A stretch of DNA of 64,000 bases, from contig CAVULE010000013.1 of the NCBI GenBank assembly GCA_963742315.1, positions 124,001 to 188,000 of the forward strand. Reading direction: 5' to 3'. The notes under the pieces are model-generated. The model was given only the letters and a program-made list of their open reading frames with translations. It did not search any database and was not told where the DNA came from. Position numbers and translations under genes: made by a program. Below are positions 61,208 to 64,000 of the stretch, one piece after another (the first letter of the stretch is position 1; each line of letters begins with the position of its first letter). The stretch comes from AV69 sp963742315 (GTDB lineage Bacteria; Verrucomicrobiota; Verrucomicrobiia; Chthoniobacterales; UBA10450).

Positions 61208-62557
61208 CAACGAACTGGCTGAAGGCGAAAGGGCATTGAATAAATGCCAACACTCGATGAATCCTGGCGCAAAATCTTCGGGCTTGTTTTGCACCCATCG
61301 TTCCACAATCTCAGCCGGGAAAAACTCGACTGCGCTGATCTCTTCGCAAGGAAAGGTGAATGGTCCATTGTGTTTGCCGCGATAAACCATAATGAATTCC
61401 TGACCGGTTTTTTCCGACGCTGGTAGCTTACCAAGGCGCTCCAGTCTTGCGCTCACTCCAAGTTCTTCCATGAGTTCGCGCGCGGCGGCCTTGTCATAGT
61501 CTTCGTTAGCTTCTACATGACCCGCTGCGCTCGAATCCCAGAGCAGAGGATGCCGGTCTTTCCAAGGTGAACGCTTTTGCAACAGGATCTCCCCGGAATG
61601 ATTGAAAATGAGGATATGAACGGCACGATGACGAAAGTTATTCTCATGGACTTCCAGGCGACTGGAGGTGCCAATTTGCCGATCGTTTTCGTCCACTACC
61701 GGAAATCGTTCAGTTGACGCCCGGGCCGCAATTTTTTCATCGCGCGGAGCGATGTGGTTGGCCAGCGCGATCCATTGCTTAAGCGAAAGCTCTTCTGCGC
61801 GCGCCGTTAGTGGAGCAGCAATTTTTTTTGAGATGCATTCCCAATCGCCGACATGACTGGCGAGTAGTTTTCGCAATTGCTTTCGCCGTTGCGAGAAGCC
61901 GTTTTTCACAATCTCGCGAAATGCTGCGGGATCGAAAATTCCGATTCGTTTTTCGTCGCGCGGAGTAAAGCGAACAATTGCCGAAGCGACTTCGGGCCGG
62001 GGGATAAAAACTGTGCGAGGAATCTTTCGCAAATACTCAACGTGGTGATGAAGTTGGAGTCGCAACGTGAGCGCGCCGTAATCGGCGCTTCCCGGCTTCG
62101 CCGAGAGACGTCGCGCCATCTCATCTTGTAACATGAACAATGCTAATGAGATACAATTTGGAAAATCCACGAAGCGACAGAGCAGTTGGCTCGCAATGTA
62201 ATACGGAAGGTTCCCAATCAATTTGACGTTGCGTTCGGCGAATAAAATCCGCCTGTCGAACTCGAGCGCATCGCCGTGGTGCAGTTCGAATCGCGGGTCG
62301 CGAAATTTTTCGCGCAAAAAATTCGCCAGCCGCGCATCTTTCTCCAACGCCAGCAGACGCGCGCCGCGCTTCAAAATCTCGCTGGTGAGGGCGCCGAGCC
62401 CCGGCCCTATTTCCAGAACAAAATCCTCCCGACTGATCTGGGCCTGCTCGACAATCCAGCGCGCCAGGTTTTGATCGTGCAGGAAATTCTGTCCCAGTTT
62501 TTTCGCCGGTCGCACGCCGGCGTCGTCGAGCGCTACGCGAATCTGTGAAAGATTCAT
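61205..62557 (-). CDS. rsmA: 16S rRNA dimethyladenosine transferase fused to Nudix hydrolase
   Basis: A 450-residue fusion. Residues 1-270 are RsmA/KsgA: KKLGQNFLHDQNLARWIVEQ, LEIGPGLGALT (SAM-binding), NLPYY (116-120, catalytic) and SQRRKQLRKLL. It dimethylates two adenines near the 3' end of 16S rRNA. Residues ~285-450 are a Nudix hydrolase of the IPP-isomerase-like/YfcD kind: FPVVDENDRQIGTSSRLEVH, ILIFNHSGEILLQKRSPWK and the full Nudix box GHVEANEDYDKAAARELMEE (GX5EX7REX2EE) at 346-368. RsmA alone is ~270 residues; no stop or frameshift lies between the two parts. Fusions of this kind are unusual. Confidence 0.92.
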   Translation of the reverse strand: MNLSQIRVALDDAGVRPAKKLGQNFLHDQNLARWIVEQAQISREDFVLEIGPGLGALTSEILKRGARLLALEKDARLANFLREKFRDPRFELHHGDALEFDRRILFAERNVKLIGNLPYYIASQLLCRFVDFPNCISLALFMLQDEMARRLSAKPGSADYGALTLRLQLHHHVEYLRKIPRTVFIPRPEVASAIVRFTPRDEKRIGIFDPAAFREIVKNGFSQRRKQLRKLLASHVGDWECISKKIAAPLTARAEELSLKQWIALANHIAPRDEKIAARASTERFPVVDENDRQIGTSSRLEVHENNFRHRAVHILIFNHSGEILLQKRSPWKDRHPLLWDSSAAGHVEANEDYDKAAARELMEELGVSARLERLGKLPASEKTGQEFIMVYRGKHNGPFTFPCEEISAVEFFPAEIVERWVQNKPEDFAPGFIECWHLFNALSPSASSL

Positions 62558-62683
62558 CCGCCGATCAGCCAGAAAGGCTGGGAGCGCGCCTGCTGTTCAC
62601 AAAAAGCTGTGAACAAAGTGCGAAGAGCATTGCGCATTTGTACACAAGTTATTCACCGCCCCGGAATCTAGTTCTCTAAATCC

Positions 62684-63832
62684 TCATTTGAGCTGCAAGA
62701 TCGCTGACTTCCGGCGTTTCCGCCCCTTCAAATAAGTGCGACGCGCTTCACCCAGCGTCACTCCTTCCAGAAAATAAGCGGATGCTGCGTGTCCGATCGC
62801 GTAAGTGCCTGCACCTGCCACCATGCCACAAACCACATTCCCCCAACCGGGGAAAAATTTAAGAAGCGCGCGGGCACCCTCGCGCAGAAGCATTCCGGCC
62901 CCGACGTTGGCCCCGAGCGCGCCGACGAATTCGGTGGCCGCGCGCAGGCTTCGCTCGCGCCCGCTCAGATACATGATCCCGGAGACCATCACCAATTGCA
63001 GGGTGGTGAGGACAGGGAGGTCGGCGAGAGGGATCGGTTGCGCGCCGACTGCGGTGCAAATTGCGCTCGTCGATTTGATGAGAATGTTTGCGATCTCGCG
63101 TTGGGCATCGCGGTCGCCCGAAATGCGTACAATTTCGACCCGGCACTCATTCGGCAATTCTTTCGCCAGAACGGAAACGAACTGATGTGACGCTGCCCGG
63201 TCGGCCAAGGCGTGTCCTGATTCGCCGGAAAATTCAAACCCGCCCCAGACGCGACCGTGTAGTTGGGGCTGGATTCTTTCCGACCAATCCATCCTGACCG
63301 GTTCCCCATTGTGGCCCGCATTTGGAGTCGGCTCGAGGTGAATTGCTACAATGCCGGCTTCTTTGCGCACGGCATCGTTCCAATGCACGCATTCAATGCC
63401 GTTTTCGGCGCTTCGTTTCACCTTGGTGCGGCCTTCGGAGGCGTCGCTCAGGATGATGATCGCGTCCGCCGATTCGCGTTCGAGTTCTCGGCGAATCGTC
63501 TTTTCCGCTTCGTCATCGGCGCCGCGGGCATCGAGCACAGAAATCGTGCCGCGACCTTTGATCTCAATGTCTTGCCAACGAAAAATCTCGAAGACGACCT
63601 GGCTGGAATCTTCAACCGCGACACCGTTAAAAAGAAGGTTCACAACTTGCGGCATGGGCCAGCGCCCCGCCCCGGCGAGGAGGAGACGCGGGGGGCGTTG
63701 CTGCAAAAAAAGTTCCTTCAACGGCGTTAATTCGTGCAATACCGGTTTTTGGATTGCCGCCGGCAGTTTTCCGAGCAACCCCTCGAGACGCTCGACGATG
63801 TGGAGCAATGCGGACCGATTCACCTCAGCCAA
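62684..63832 (-). CDS. DUF697 membrane protein with degenerate GTPase-like domain
   Basis: A 382-residue protein. The N-terminal half looks like a Ras-type GTPase but lacks a P-loop: the expected GxxxxGKS reads LLLAGAGRWPMPQ. A VLDARG stretch may replace DxxG. The C-terminal part is DUF697: TAVGAQPIPLADLPVLTTLQ and MVSGIMYLSGRE, followed by hydrophobic segments with small residues (GALGANVGAGMLL, GMVAGAGTYAIGHAA). It is probably an inner-membrane protein without GTP hydrolysis. Function unknown. Confidence 0.8.
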   Translation of the reverse strand: MAEVNRSALLHIVERLEGLLGKLPAAIQKPVLHELTPLKELFLQQRPPRLLLAGAGRWPMPQVVNLLFNGVAVEDSSQVVFEIFRWQDIEIKGRGTISVLDARGADDEAEKTIRRELERESADAIIILSDASEGRTKVKRSAENGIECVHWNDAVRKEAGIVAIHLEPTPNAGHNGEPVRMDWSERIQPQLHGRVWGGFEFSGESGHALADRAASHQFVSVLAKELPNECRVEIVRISGDRDAQREIANILIKSTSAICTAVGAQPIPLADLPVLTTLQLVMVSGIMYLSGRERSLRAATEFVGALGANVGAGMLLREGARALLKFFPGWGNVVCGMVAGAGTYAIGHAASAYFLEGVTLGEARRTYLKGRKRRKSAILQLK

Positions 63833-63907
63833 TGACCGGCGATTTGGTCACGAATGCAAGATGCCAAAAACGTTTTGTCGGGAGGCGCCCTGCGATTATA
63901 AGACGCT

Positions 63908-64000
63908 ATGGAAATGAATTTTGAAGCTCTCTCGCGTGCGGCGACCGAAGCCCGCGGTCTTTGCATGGATGCAGTCCAGGCGTCGCAATCCGGTCATCTT
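63908..64000 (+). CDS. tkt: Transketolase, N-terminal fragment (runs off the window)
   Basis: The first 31 residues, MEMNFEALSRAATEARGLCM and DAVQASQSGHL, match the thiamine-dependent transketolase N-terminus (family form RxxxxDAVxxAxSGHPG). His in SGHL is one of the first active-site residues. The rest lies beyond 64000. The role is in the pentose phosphate pathway. It is divergent from the DUF697 gene. Confidence 0.8.
   Translation, partial: MEMNFEALSRAATEARGLCMDAVQASQSGHL

Noticed and set aside
62590..62660. Cluster of DnaA-box-like sequences (TGTGAACAA, TTATTCACC) between rsmA and the DUF697 gene
   Set aside because: Only partial matches to the DnaA box, no AT-rich unwinding region and no dnaA/dnaN; not enough for an origin.

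Overview
The window reads as chromosomal DNA of a Gram-negative, heterotrophic bacterium, most probably a soil-type member of the Verrucomicrobiota (PVC group). This is an inference from gene content: a DUF1800/DUF1501 pair with a Tat signal, LL-diaminopimelate aminotransferase (DapL), a hopanoid pair (hpnH, shc), a pseudopilin of the type abundant in this phylum, a large TonB-dependent receptor, and very many intergenic palindromes. No rRNA is present, so phylum assignment stays provisional. Shine-Dalgarno sequences are weak or absent before most starts.

Layout. 1-3.2 kb: three decayed copies of a class III cyclase/TPR sensor gene (an intact paralogue lies at 51.1-53.2 kb). 3.4-15 kb: TonB-dependent receptor, CsbD, DHA2 efflux pump, two PilT-like ATPases, a small envelope-stress operon (DUF883, holin-like, DUF3618-like), infA, and a DCC/lipase-maturation-factor-like protein. 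15-23 kb: xthA, beta-CASP nuclease, DUF1800-DUF1501, M19 dipeptidase, CHASE2 protein. 23.3-24.6 kb: an array of hairpin repeats and two GIY-YIG nuclease elements. 24.6-35.8 kb: glgB (frameshifted), pseudopilin, xseA, a third GIY-YIG element, ruvB, an anti-sigma-type kinase, a secreted protein, DUF5996, AraC regulator, purH. 35.9-43.4 kb: a TonB-C/pseudoprotease lipoprotein, a multi-pass membrane protein, a dgkA remnant, M28 and M3 peptidases, marC, a lipoprotein. 43.5-50.4 kb: hpnH-shc, sod, dapL, sigma/anti-sigma pair. 50.5-51 kb: tRNA-Met with a decayed GIY-YIG gene behind it and a partial tRNA duplication. 51-64 kb: cyclase/TPR sensor, second lipase-maturation-factor-like gene, acyltransferase/acyl-ACP synthetase fusion, MFS transporter, glycosyltransferase-like TPR protein, L,D-transpeptidase, RsmA-Nudix fusion, DUF697 protein, start of transketolase.

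The most unusual signal is not a single gene. About twenty copies, whole or half, of one hairpin repeat family are scattered between genes. The arms vary in a compensatory way (TTCC/GGAA, TGTC/GACA, TCCC/GGGA, TCCT/AGGA), so the fold rather than the sequence appears to be kept. Two near-identical ~380-bp units, and one more diverged, consist of a single GIY-YIG endonuclease ORF placed exactly between two inverted copies of this repeat; the stop codon lies inside one arm. The simplest reading is a minimal mobile element (a nuclease between terminal inverted repeats) with many short non-autonomous derivatives. Other palindrome families have entered coding sequences in frame (cyclase pseudogene, LMF-like gene, dapL).

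Several conserved genes (glgB, M28 peptidase, second LMF-like gene, cyclase) are broken by single-base shifts, mostly in short homopolymers. Sequencing error is a serious alternative to true decay for these.
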